Shown: one piece after another, positions 33,723-41,689 of the stretch | Numbering within the stretch: position 1 is the first letter of the stretch | How the letters are laid out: every line of letters starts with the position of its first letter | Assembly: GCF_045617425.1 (NCBI RefSeq) | Contig: NZ_JAZLIO010000011.1 | Coordinates: forward strand, 1-64,000 | DNA from: Carnobacterium_B sp045617425 | GTDB lineage: Bacteria > Bacillota > Bacilli > Lactobacillales > Carnobacteriaceae | Direction of reading: 5' to 3' | DNA: 64,000 nt | The notes under the pieces: generated by a model | What the model saw: only the letters and a program-made list of their open reading frames with translations | Databases searched by the model: none | What the model was told of the DNA's origin: nothing | Translations under genes and position numbers: made by a program

Positions 33723-34583
33723 ATGATAAGAAAAGGTTTATTTATAAGTAGTTTGGCTTTAGTTCTAGCAGCATGCGGTACAGGTAATTCAGATTCAGGC
33801 AGTTCATCAGAGGTTGCAACTACTGATGGATCGGCTGAACAAGAAGAAATTGTCATCAAGGTAGCCTCTCATTTGCCACCAATGACAGACATTGTTGAAA
33901 TAGCTGGAGAAGTCATCGCTGAACCCTATAAAGTAGAGTTAGTCGAAGTGTCCGATAATATCCAGTACAATGAAGCGTTACTTAATGATGAGGTAGATGC
34001 CAACTTTGCACAACATAAACCGTTTATGGAAAAATTCAATACTGAACGTGATGGAAATTTAGTGGCTCTTCAAACGATTTATAATCCAGTTGTAGGATTT
34101 TATTCACCTGTTTACGATTCAATCGAAGAACTTGAAGATGGAGCTGAGGTAGCAATTCCTAGCGATGTTTCTAATGAAGCTAGAGCTTTATCTATATTAG
34201 ATCACTACGAAGTCATTACACTGAATCCTGAAATAGACAACCATGAAGCGACCGTAGAAGATATTACAGAAAATCCTAAGAATTTAACATTTACACACAT
34301 TGATTTACTAAACTTAACAGGAGCATATGAAGATGGGGTAGAACTTGTTTTTAACTACCCAACTTACATTGACAGTATTGGATTGAAAACAGAAGATGCT
34401 GTCTTATTAGAAGATGATGATGCCTATACCTTTGCGATACAATTGATTGCACGTGAAGACAATCAAGATTCTGCTGAGATTCAAGCGTTACTTGAAGCTT
34501 TTACATCTCAAGAAGTTTACGATTACTTGGATGAATTATCAAAAATTGGACATTTAGAGCCAGCATTTCAACCAGCTAAGTAA
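33723..34583 (+). CDS. metQ: MetQ-like substrate-binding lipoprotein (NlpA family)
   Basis: 286 residues; lipobox V-L-A-A-C-G gives a lipid-anchored protein after Cys19, then a Ser-rich linker and the NlpA domain (I-K-V-A-S-H-L-P-P-M near residues 45-54; F-A-Q-H-K-P-F-M near 98-105). Binds the substrate outside and delivers it to the permease. Notably acidic. Relatives bind L- or D-methionine or dipeptides; the ligand here is inferred from the family only. Confidence 0.88.
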   Translation: MIRKGLFISSLALVLAACGTGNSDSGSSSEVATTDGSAEQEEIVIKVASHLPPMTDIVEIAGEVIAEPYKVELVEVSDNIQYNEALLNDEVDANFAQHKPFMEKFNTERDGNLVALQTIYNPVVGFYSPVYDSIEELEDGAEVAIPSDVSNEARALSILDHYEVITLNPEIDNHEATVEDITENPKNLTFTHIDLLNLTGAYEDGVELVFNYPTYIDSIGLKTEDAVLLEDDDAYTFAIQLIAREDNQDSAEIQALLEAFTSQEVYDYLDELSKIGHLEPAFQPAK

Positions 34584-34613
34584 ATAAAACTCACAAAATA
34601 GTTTTATTTAAAT

Positions 34614-34697
34614 GGGAAAAGCTCCTGGATTTATGCTTAAAAATTATAAGCAAAGGCTTAATTTTAAAGCTCAATACAGGAGGACTTTTCTCTTTTT
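34614..34697 (+). terminator. Probable terminator after metQ-like gene
   Basis: AAAAGCTCCTG and CAGGAGGACTTTT pair with one bulge around a long loop, followed by a pyrimidine-rich TCTTTTTG tail. Confidence 0.5.
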
Positions 34698-34761
34698 GTT
34701 TGCGTAAAGATGTTGTTTGCTTAATAAAAGAGGAGTATTAACTGTAGAAACCAATAGTTTA

Positions 34762-34821
34762 ATCCTACTCAGATAGGGAATCTCTCATTCTTTAAATGAG
34801 TTGAGGATTAGAGAGATTTAT
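34762..34821 (+). promoter_or_regulatory. Leader with mutually exclusive stems before ECF S gene
   Basis: AATCCTACTCA (about 34762) can pair with TGAGTTGAGGATT, while AATCTCT can instead pair with AGAGAGATT (ending about 34821) around CTCATT/AATGAG. The two foldings share bases and exclude one another. The rest of 34584-34901 shows nothing else. A regulatory RNA is possible; no known riboswitch recognised. Confidence 0.3.
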
Positions 34822-34901
34822 AATGATATTACATGCAAAATAATGTAAAATAACAGTAGATAAACTTAATATAGATTTTTTCCAAAGAAAGAAGGGTTAA
34901 G

Positions 34902-35507
34902 ATGTACCAAAAAAATAGGAATGCTTATAGAACAGCTATCTTAGGTATTCTTACAGCTATTATTATTATTCAAAATTTCGTACCATTATTAGGGTACATT
35001 CCTATTCCTCCTTTAAATCCGACAATCATTCATATTACGGTTATTGTAGTATCTATTACACTTGGAACAAAAGATGGGATGATCATTGGTTCTGTTTGGG
35101 GAATTACTCGTATGATCAAAGCCTTTACAATGCCGGCTTCACCGTTTGATTATTTTTTATGGAGGAATCCCATTATTGCGATCCTTCCACGTATTCTTGT
35201 TGGTTTTGTAGCGGGTTATACGTATAATGTCTTAAAAAAAAGAGTAGCTAAAGATTCAACAGCAATGATTATTTCTTCTATCTTAGCTTCATTAACAAAT
35301 ACAGTAATGGTACTAGGCTTAATCTATGTTATCTATGGTGAGACTTATGCTTCAATGTTAGAGGTAGACTATTCAAACCTGTTAGGAGTTTTAGGGACAG
35401 TTGTTTTAACAAATGGAGTAGGTGAGGCGATAGCTGCTGCCATTATTGCACCTATTATAGCGCGTCCCTTAAAGAAATTTAGTACGCAAAATTTAAAAAA
35501 ACCGTAG
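34902..35507 (+). CDS. ECF transporter S component, vitamin uptake
   Basis: 201 residues, five or six membrane segments with the S-component look (PF12822 type): I-P-I-P-P-L-N-P-T-I-I-H-I-T-V-I near residues 32-47, S-V-W-G-I-T-R-M near 66-73 and N-P-I-I-A-I-L-P-R-I-L-V-G near 89-101. It resembles pantothenate-type (PanT) S components, but the ligand cannot be read with confidence. It would bind a vitamin and dock onto the shared EcfAA'T module encoded elsewhere. Confidence 0.8.
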   Translation: MYQKNRNAYRTAILGILTAIIIIQNFVPLLGYIPIPPLNPTIIHITVIVVSITLGTKDGMIIGSVWGITRMIKAFTMPASPFDYFLWRNPIIAILPRILVGFVAGYTYNVLKKRVAKDSTAMIISSILASLTNTVMVLGLIYVIYGETYASMLEVDYSNLLGVLGTVVLTNGVGEAIAAAIIAPIIARPLKKFSTQNLKKP

Positions 35508-35536
35508 AAGAGGTTAACTCTTCTACGGTTTTTTTC
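35494..35536. terminator. Bidirectional terminator, ECF S gene and ddh
   Basis: ACCGTAGAAGAG and CTCTTCTACGGT form a perfect stem flanked by A and T runs between convergent genes. Confidence 0.92.
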
Positions 35537-35538
35537 TA

Positions 35539-36516
35539 TTATAGCAATTCTTTTCTTAATTCTGCAGGAGATTTATCTGACAAGTAAGTCATTGGAACAT
35601 CCAGTACACTAAAAGCACCAGTTTTTCCTTCTTGTTTAAACTTAACAGCAGCTCTGGCGTAAGCTACCAAGATAGAAGAAGTAAATTCAGGGTTACTTTC
35701 TAATTCAAGTTGGAATTCAGCTTTTTGCTTACTTCCGGTCTCAGATTCTCCAGTTCGGATAACAAATCCACCATGAGGCATTTTCTGATGATCTCTTTCA
35801 AATTGTTCTTCATCAATAAAATGAACGACCGTTTCGTAAGGTTCAAAATAATTTGGCATAGTTTTGATTGTGTTTTCGATCTCTGCTTGATTTGCCCCTT
35901 CATCAGAAACAATGTAACAAATCCGCATATGTTTTTCTCGGGTTGTAAGTTCAGGGTTTTGGCCTTTACGGACTTCATCTAAAGCTTGATCAATAGGGAC
36001 CGTATATTGAACTCCTTTATTTACTCCCACAACACGGCGAATAGCATCTGAATGTCCTTGACTAAGGCCTTTTCCCCAGAAAGTATACGTTTGCCCAACG
36101 GGTAGGACAGCTTCAAATAATGCACGGTTAAGCGAAAACAAACCTGGATCCCAACCTACTGAGATAATGCTAACATTTTGACCACTATTAGCAGCGCGAT
36201 CTATTGCTTCAAAATATGCTGGAATTTCCCCATGATTATCATAACTATCAATGGTCGAAAAATGTTTTGCTAGTTCTGGCCCTTGCACTGGCAAGTCAGT
36301 GGCTGATCCGCCACATAATAATAAAACATCAATCGCATCTTTGTAGTTTAAAATATCGTCTATACTTACTGTAGGCAAGTTGGAATCTACATCTGCAGGA
36401 TTACGTCTAGTAAAGACCGCAACACCCTCCATATCGTTAAATTGATTGATTGCTAGTTCGACACCTCTTCCAATGTTGCCGTAGCCAACCAAACCGATTC
36501 GAATTTTTTGAGTCAT
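35539..36516 (-). CDS. ddh: meso-Diaminopimelate D-dehydrogenase
   Basis: 325 residues from ATG 36516 (MTQKIRIGLVGYGNIGRGV), with GGAG nine bases upstream. N-terminal Rossmann motif G-Y-G-N-I-G-R-G binds NADP; S-V-G-W-D-P-G-L-F-S near residues 144-153, G-K-G-L-S-Q-G-H-S near 170-178 and M-P-H-G-G-F-V-I near 244-251 are Ddh hallmarks. It makes meso-diaminopimelate from tetrahydrodipicolinate in one step, feeding peptidoglycan with mDAP cross-bridges. Single gene, own terminator. Confidence 0.96.
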   Translation of the reverse strand: MTQKIRIGLVGYGNIGRGVELAINQFNDMEGVAVFTRRNPADVDSNLPTVSIDDILNYKDAIDVLLLCGGSATDLPVQGPELAKHFSTIDSYDNHGEIPAYFEAIDRAANSGQNVSIISVGWDPGLFSLNRALFEAVLPVGQTYTFWGKGLSQGHSDAIRRVVGVNKGVQYTVPIDQALDEVRKGQNPELTTREKHMRICYIVSDEGANQAEIENTIKTMPNYFEPYETVVHFIDEEQFERDHQKMPHGGFVIRTGESETGSKQKAEFQLELESNPEFTSSILVAYARAAVKFKQEGKTGAFSVLDVPMTYLSDKSPAELRKELL

Positions 36517-36647
36517 TTTATTTATCTCCAATCTATAGTTGAAATGTCATCGTTCACTTTTAGTATAATAGATATTAGAACGTTTTCCAATAAAGGGATT
36601 GAAAAAGAACAAACGTTTCATCTTCGTTTCTTTTTTGTTTTCACATG

Positions 36648-36656
36648 TGATATAAT
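36648..36656 (+). promoter_or_regulatory. Extended -10 promoter of toxin locus
   Basis: TGATATAAT is an extended -10 element; the upstream -35 region is weak. Drives the transcript with the short frames at 36714 and 36752. Confidence 0.55.
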
Positions 36657-36713
36657 TTAAAGCGTAGAAAAGTTTAAGGCGGCGGCTAACTCTTGTAAAA
36701 TGGGGTGATGCCG

Positions 36714-36755
36714 ATGTTTTTTGTTTGGGCTTTCCCTAGAAAGGAAAACTCATGA
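36714..36755 (+). CDS. Short upstream frame coupled to toxin start
   Basis: ATG at 36714 after ggggtgatg opens MFFVWAFPRKENS and stops with TGA overlapping the toxin ATG (ATGA). It may couple or gate translation of the toxin frame, as in other type I toxin mRNAs. Coding is possible but unproven. Confidence 0.35.
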   Translation: MFFVWAFPRKENS

Positions 36756-36832
36756 GCATTTATGAGGCACTGATGTTTGCATTAGCTTTTGCAACTCTTG
36801 TTTTAAAAATCTCGTCAAACAAAAAAAAGTAA
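36752..36832 (+). CDS. Holin-like type I toxin peptide
   Basis: 26 residues: MSIYEALMFALAFATLVLKI followed by S-S-N-K-K-K. This is the pattern of the putative holin-like toxin family of Firmicutes (PF16935 from memory): short polar start, a single membrane helix, Lys-rich end. Ribosome site aaagga is six bases upstream. Such peptides depolarise the membrane when over-produced and are silenced by an antisense RNA; both features of the surrounding sequence fit (see terminator at 36829 and minus-strand promoter at 36952). Confidence 0.7.
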   Translation: MSIYEALMFALAFATLVLKISSNKKK

Positions 36833-36945
36833 CCGTCTAAGCTTTAGCGAGTAGGACGATTACTTTTGTATTATGTTCTATAGTAGCTGCCGTCTTTAAC
36901 GGTTCTATTCTAAAGAGGGGTATGTTGACGCATATCTCTCTTTTC
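36820..36945 (-). ncRNA. Possible antisense RNA antitoxin
   Basis: A minus-strand promoter TTGAAA-17-TAAACT (36980 down to 36952) would start an RNA of about 125 bases converging on the toxin mRNA and ending at the shared terminator. Right-hand GGGGTATG (36917) and left-hand GGGGTGATG (36702) are imperfect direct repeats, as in Fst/par loci, giving a second contact site. Predicted from layout only. The rest of 36865-37147 shows nothing further. Confidence 0.4.
36829..36864. terminator. Bidirectional terminator of toxin and antisense RNA
   Basis: AGTAACCGTC and GACGATTACT pair, with TTTTGTATT on the right and eight A on the left (T on the minus strand), so it can end transcripts from both sides. 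Confidence 0.75.
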
Positions 36946-37147
36946 ATGTATAGTTTAGCATGGTTTGTTGGCTTTTTCAAATGAAATTACTATTTTAACC
37001 TTATTACAAATAAATAAAAAAAATGAAAAACGAAACAGAATGGTAATGCTAGCTTAACGTATTTAATCCATTTCAATGGTATACTACTTAAGTAGTTTTC
37101 AAAAAATGAAAACAAAGTAAATCATTTTAAAGATTGGAGAATTAAGT

Positions 37148-37813
37148 ATGAAGGATCCTAAAGGCAATAAAAAAAATACACGTTCAAATAAATATGATAA
37201 AGAAAGAAAAACGGTAAAAATATTAACGTTTGCAGTTGTGATTGCTGCATTGGTTGTTGTCGTACTAATCATCATGTCACTTTTTAGTGGGGGAGATGAG
37301 CCACAAGAAAGTACAACTGAAAGTTCTAGCCTGATTATAAAAGACAGTTCCGAATCAATTCAAAGTGACTCTCAAAGTTCTGAAAGTAGTTCTGAAAATA
37401 GTTCTGAATCAGGATCATCTGAAAGTGAATCGAGCGAGTCAGAAGAAAGTGAAGAATCTGAGTCAGAGTCGGTTGAAACAGATGAAACAGAACCTTCAGA
37501 CGATAATGTATCAGAAGCTTACACAGGTGACTGGGAACCGGTAGCCACAGAACAACAAGGAAAACATACAACAGACTTTAACAATGGTTCTCAAGATCGT
37601 GCTGAAATCAAAAAAGCCGCTGCAGTTGCAACAGGTTTAAATGAATCAGATATGATTGAATGGTGGGTTGAAAATGGTGGGGCAGAGCAGGTAGTAGCAA
37701 CTGTTTCAGATAGCAGCCAAACAAAAACGTATCGCGTTTACTTGAACTGGGTAGATGATCAAGGATGGCAACCAACGAAAGTAGAACAACTAAAAGAAAA
37801 TGATAAACAATAA
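37148..37813 (+). CDS. YrrS-like (DUF1510) membrane-anchored protein
   Basis: 221 residues: basic cytoplasmic start, one membrane segment (about 29-50), a long Ser/Glu-rich low-complexity linker (about 54-125) and a C-terminal extracellular domain with Y-T-G-D-W-E-P-V and W-W-V-E-N-G-G-A-E-Q-V, typical of DUF1510 (B. subtilis YrrS). YrrS is encoded next to a penicillin-binding protein gene in Bacillus and is thought to act in the envelope; here no such neighbour is present. Confidence 0.85.
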   Translation: MKDPKGNKKNTRSNKYDKERKTVKILTFAVVIAALVVVVLIIMSLFSGGDEPQESTTESSSLIIKDSSESIQSDSQSSESSSENSSESGSSESESSESEESEESESESVETDETEPSDDNVSEAYTGDWEPVATEQQGKHTTDFNNGSQDRAEIKKAAAVATGLNESDMIEWWVENGGAEQVVATVSDSSQTKTYRVYLNWVDDQGWQPTKVEQLKENDKQ

Positions 37814-37826
37814 GAAATTTAAACGG

Positions 37827-37862
37827 ACCTAACTGCAATTAGCTTTGCAGTTAGGTTTTTTA
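37827..37862 (+). terminator. Terminator after YrrS-like gene
   Basis: ACCTAACTGCAA and TTGCAGTTAGGT with a run of T. Confidence 0.9.
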
Positions 37863-37969
37863 GTAGAGAATAAATGATTAAACACGTATTTATTTCTTCA
37901 GAATGGAGATAATGGTAAGATAAACCATACAGAGTTATAAGATAGTTTTTTTACAGACGGAGGGGTAAT

Positions 37970-39214
37970 ATGAAAAATTTAGATAAAAATTTTAACATGG
38001 TGCAAGATATTTTAAATAAAACTGAAGAAGAATTAAAAAAAATGACCCCTGTTAATGTAATGGTCGTTGGGAAGACTGGGGTAGGGAAGAGTACTTTAAT
38101 TAATAATGTTTTTAGAGAAAATCTTGCTTTAACTGGAATTGGAAGGCCTATTACAAAACATTTAAGACGCATTTCTAAAGAAGGAGTACCTTTGGTTTTA
38201 TATGATACTAGGGGATTGGAATTAAGTCTAGAAGTTCAAAATGACATTAAAAATGAAATTTTTGAAACGATTAATGAAAATAAAAAATTAGGTATAAAAG
38301 AAGAAATACACTTGGCTTATTACTGTATTAATGCAAATTCATCTCGTATAGAACCTACAGAGCTTGAATTGATTAGCGAATTGAGTGAAAAAATTCCAGT
38401 AGTGATTATTTTAACTCAATCAATCGGAGAACCAGCAAAACTATTTAAAGAGTATATCGAAGCACTTAATCTGCCAATCTATGGCGTAATATCTATCATG
38501 GCTGAAGATTTTAAAGTAACTGAAGAGTTTTCTGTTCCAGCATTTGGGTTAAAAGAATTAATTGAGATGAGTCTCGAAATTATACCTGAAGAGGCAAAAA
38601 AAGCTTTTAATAACGCCCAACAAGTAGATATAGCACGAAAAGCTATTGCTGCTCGTACTTGGGCGTTAAGATACATTGCAACTTCTTTCGGTGTTGGATT
38701 TTTGCCAATACCATTTTCTGACGCATCTGTTCTTGTTCCTATGCAAGTAACCTTATTGGCTCATATCACAGCTATTTTTGGTATTTCAATGGACAAATCT
38801 ACCATTGCAAGCCTCGTCGCAGCAATAGGAGGGACAGGTGGAGCTACATTTGCAGGAAGGTACATCGTTTCAAATGTGATAAAAATGATACCTGGAGCCG
38901 GTACAGTTGTCGGAGGAGTCATTAGCGGTTCAACAGCAGCAATCATCACAACAGCGCTCTCTATGAGCTATATTGAGGTGTTGGCTATCATAGCTGCAGG
39001 AGAAAAAGACGGGAAATACCCAGATCTTAAAAATATTGAAGCTTTAATGAAAGAAAAATTCCAAGCACGTCTTAAAAAAGGTTCTAAAATCAATAAAGAT
39101 CTTGATTTAGCAACAGATTTACCGCAAGAAAATACGAAATCACAGGAATCATCTATGAAAAATAAATGGATAAGCAAATTGAAAAAAATAACGAAACGAA
39201 AAAATAACGAATAA
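37970..39214 (+). CDS. Membrane-associated dynamin-like/Era-type GTPase with DUF697
   Basis: 414 residues. P-loop G-K-T-G-V-G-K-S-T-L (about residues 34-43), switch/G3 D-T-R-G-L-E (about 80-85), and a G4 candidate L-T-Q-S (about 146-149) in place of N/T-K-x-D. The C-terminal half (about 215-345) is a hydrophobic Gly/Ala-rich domain of the DUF697 type (L-P-I-P-F-S-D-A near 245-252) found in YcjF/YcjX-related proteins, and the tail is strongly basic. The family is linked to membranes and stress, with unknown targets. Lacking the standard G4 may alter nucleotide specificity. Confidence 0.85.
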   Translation: MKNLDKNFNMVQDILNKTEEELKKMTPVNVMVVGKTGVGKSTLINNVFRENLALTGIGRPITKHLRRISKEGVPLVLYDTRGLELSLEVQNDIKNEIFETINENKKLGIKEEIHLAYYCINANSSRIEPTELELISELSEKIPVVIILTQSIGEPAKLFKEYIEALNLPIYGVISIMAEDFKVTEEFSVPAFGLKELIEMSLEIIPEEAKKAFNNAQQVDIARKAIAARTWALRYIATSFGVGFLPIPFSDASVLVPMQVTLLAHITAIFGISMDKSTIASLVAAIGGTGGATFAGRYIVSNVIKMIPGAGTVVGGVISGSTAAIITTALSMSYIEVLAIIAAGEKDGKYPDLKNIEALMKEKFQARLKKGSKINKDLDLATDLPQENTKSQESSMKNKWISKLKKITKRKNNE

Positions 39215-39250
39215 ATCTATAAAACCAATTCAGTTAAATAAATTTAAATT

Positions 39251-39283
39251 AAAACCAAAGTGATAAATCATTTTGGTTTTTTT
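39251..39283 (+). terminator. Terminator after the GTPase gene
   Basis: AAACCAAA and TTTGGTTT stem with seven T. Confidence 0.85.
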
Positions 39284-39765
<482 letters not shown>

Positions 39766-39770
39766 TATAA

Positions 39771-39818
39771 AACAAAAAAAGCTAATTCACAACTAATTTA
39801 GTCATGAAATAGCTTTCT
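39771..39818 (-). terminator. Terminator of ppaC
   Basis: On the minus strand GAAAGCTATTTCATGACTAA and its partner form a long imperfect stem followed by TTTTTTTG. Confidence 0.85.
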
Positions 39819-39822
39819 ATGA

Positions 39823-40752
39823 TTATTTCGTTAATGCTTCAGTTAATTGTGGTACAACTTGTTTCTTTCTAGAAACAACACCTTTTAATAAGGCACGATT
39901 ATTTTCTAAAGAAATATTAAAAGCTTCTTCTACTGCGTTGATTGGATTTCCTAATGCTAAGATTACTGAATCACTGTCTAAGATGTTTGTTACAACTAAA
40001 ATAAATAGATCATAATTTTTAGCTTGATTTTCCTTTAACATCTCTTGTTCCAACTCTGATTGGATTGAAAGAACATCGTTCACATCTACTACATTAATTT
40101 GTGCAATACGAACATTTTTATCAGCCATTGGGAAACTTTTAGCATCCATATCTAATAATTCAGCTGCTGACTTATCGCTTAAGTTTGTTCCAGCTTTCAA
40201 CATTTCTAAGCCATATGAATCAATGTCAACATCAGCAATAACTGCAAGTTCTTTTGCAATAGAGATATCTTCATCTGTACATGTTGGTGATTTGAATAGT
40301 AACGTATCTGAAACAATGGCAGATAACATTAATCCAGCAATTTCTTTAGGGATCGTGATGTCTTTTTCTTTAAATAATTTAGCAATGATCGTATTTGTAC
40401 ATCCTACAGGTTCTGCACGATAATACAACGGATTTGCTGTTTCGAAATTAGAAATACGGTGATGATCCACTACAGATAAAACTTCCACATCCGCAATATC
40501 TTTTACGCTTTGTTGGAATTCATTATGATCTACTAACATCACTTTATCTGTTTCGTTTGCAACTGTCTCTACAACTCGTGGAGCATCAACTTTAAAGTGG
40601 TCTAAAGCATATTGTGTCTCCTCGCCTACTTCTCCTAATGCAACGGCTTCTGCTTCAAAACCTAGTTGTTTTTGCAGGTAAGCAAATGAAATGGCAGATG
40701 TAATCGCATCTGTATCTGGATTTTTATGGCCAAAAACTAAAACTTTACTCAT
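39823..40752 (-). CDS. ppaC: Manganese-dependent inorganic pyrophosphatase
   Basis: 309 residues, DHH-family fold. F-G-H-K-N-P-D-T-D-A near residues 6-15 (metal-binding His/Asp), V-V-D-H-H-R-I near 95-101 (DHH motif) and C-terminal S-R-K-K-Q-V-V-P near 296-303 (substrate-binding). Hydrolyses pyrophosphate made in biosynthesis, including the PRPP reactions of the pyr operon. Class II enzyme, typical for Firmicutes. No CBS domains, so not nucleotide regulated. Confidence 0.97.
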   Translation of the reverse strand: MSKVLVFGHKNPDTDAITSAISFAYLQKQLGFEAEAVALGEVGEETQYALDHFKVDAPRVVETVANETDKVMLVDHNEFQQSVKDIADVEVLSVVDHHRISNFETANPLYYRAEPVGCTNTIIAKLFKEKDITIPKEIAGLMLSAIVSDTLLFKSPTCTDEDISIAKELAVIADVDIDSYGLEMLKAGTNLSDKSAAELLDMDAKSFPMADKNVRIAQINVVDVNDVLSIQSELEQEMLKENQAKNYDLFILVVTNILDSDSVILALGNPINAVEEAFNISLENNRALLKGVVSRKKQVVPQLTEALTK

Positions 40753-40899
40753 ATTATTATCTCTCCTTTAAACTATAACTAACACTAAAATTTTATCTCA
40801 AATGAGCGAGTTTAGCTAGTATTATGTTAATTTTCATAAAAAAATGAAAAAAAGAAGAAATGAAACTGAAAAACATCAGTCTATTTCTTCTCTTAGTTT

Positions 40900-41661
40900 C
40901 TATAGTGTTTTGTATCCTGTATATTCGTGCACACGTAGTAGTCGATTCGCATTTTCTACACGTTCAAGTGTTGGTGGCTCAATATCCTTTAATTTATAAG
41001 GAATATTTAAAGCAGCATATTTATAAACACCAAGTTTATGGTAAGGCAATATTTCAACTTTATAGACATTTCCCAAAGATTGAATAAATTCACTTAAACG
41101 GATCAAGTCATCATCATCATCTGAACGCTCAGGTACCAATACATGACGGATCCAAACCGGTTTATTTATTTTTGATAAATAACTAGACATATTTAAAATA
41201 TTTTCATTGCCGTGCATCGTTAAACGTTTATGCTTTTCGTTGTCAATGTGTTTGATATCAAATAAAAGGAGATCTGTATACTTCATGAGTTCTTCAAAAC
41301 GACTAAAAAAAGGTTCTTCGTAGGTGAACGGTTGTCCACAAGTATCTAAAGTTGTGTGTATTCCCTCTTCTTTGGCCTTTCTAAAGTACTCAATAAGAAA
41401 ATCGATATGCAAGAGCGGCTCTCCTCCACTTACAGTGATACCACCCTTTTTGCCCCAATAATCTTTATAGGATAAAGCTTCTTCTAGTAATTGATCTGCT
41501 GTATAAGGTGTTCCGCCTCCCATGTTCCATGTATCAGGATTATGGCAAAACTCGCACCTCATACGGCATCCTTGCATAAAGGTTACAAAACGAATACCTG
41601 GTCCATCAACCGATCCAAAACTTTCAGTTGAATGTACGTACCCAATTGCTGGCTCAGTCAT
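40900..41661 (-). CDS. pflA: Pyruvate formate-lyase activating enzyme
   Basis: 253 residues from ATG 41661 (MTEPAIGYVHSTESF), with AAGGAG nine bases upstream. Radical-SAM cluster motif G-C-R-M-R-C-E-F-C-H (about residues 28-37; C-x3-C-x2-C), glycine-rich V-S-G-G-E-P-L near 77-83. It uses S-adenosylmethionine to install the glycyl radical on PflB under anaerobic conditions. Lies 28 bases after pflB, likely one transcript. Confidence 0.97.
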   Translation of the reverse strand: MTEPAIGYVHSTESFGSVDGPGIRFVTFMQGCRMRCEFCHNPDTWNMGGGTPYTADQLLEEALSYKDYWGKKGGITVSGGEPLLHIDFLIEYFRKAKEEGIHTTLDTCGQPFTYEEPFFSRFEELMKYTDLLLFDIKHIDNEKHKRLTMHGNENILNMSSYLSKINKPVWIRHVLVPERSDDDDDLIRLSEFIQSLGNVYKVEILPYHKLGVYKYAALNIPYKLKDIEPPTLERVENANRLLRVHEYTGYKTL

Positions 41662-41689
41662 GTCGATGACTCCTTTTTTTTTTAAAACG

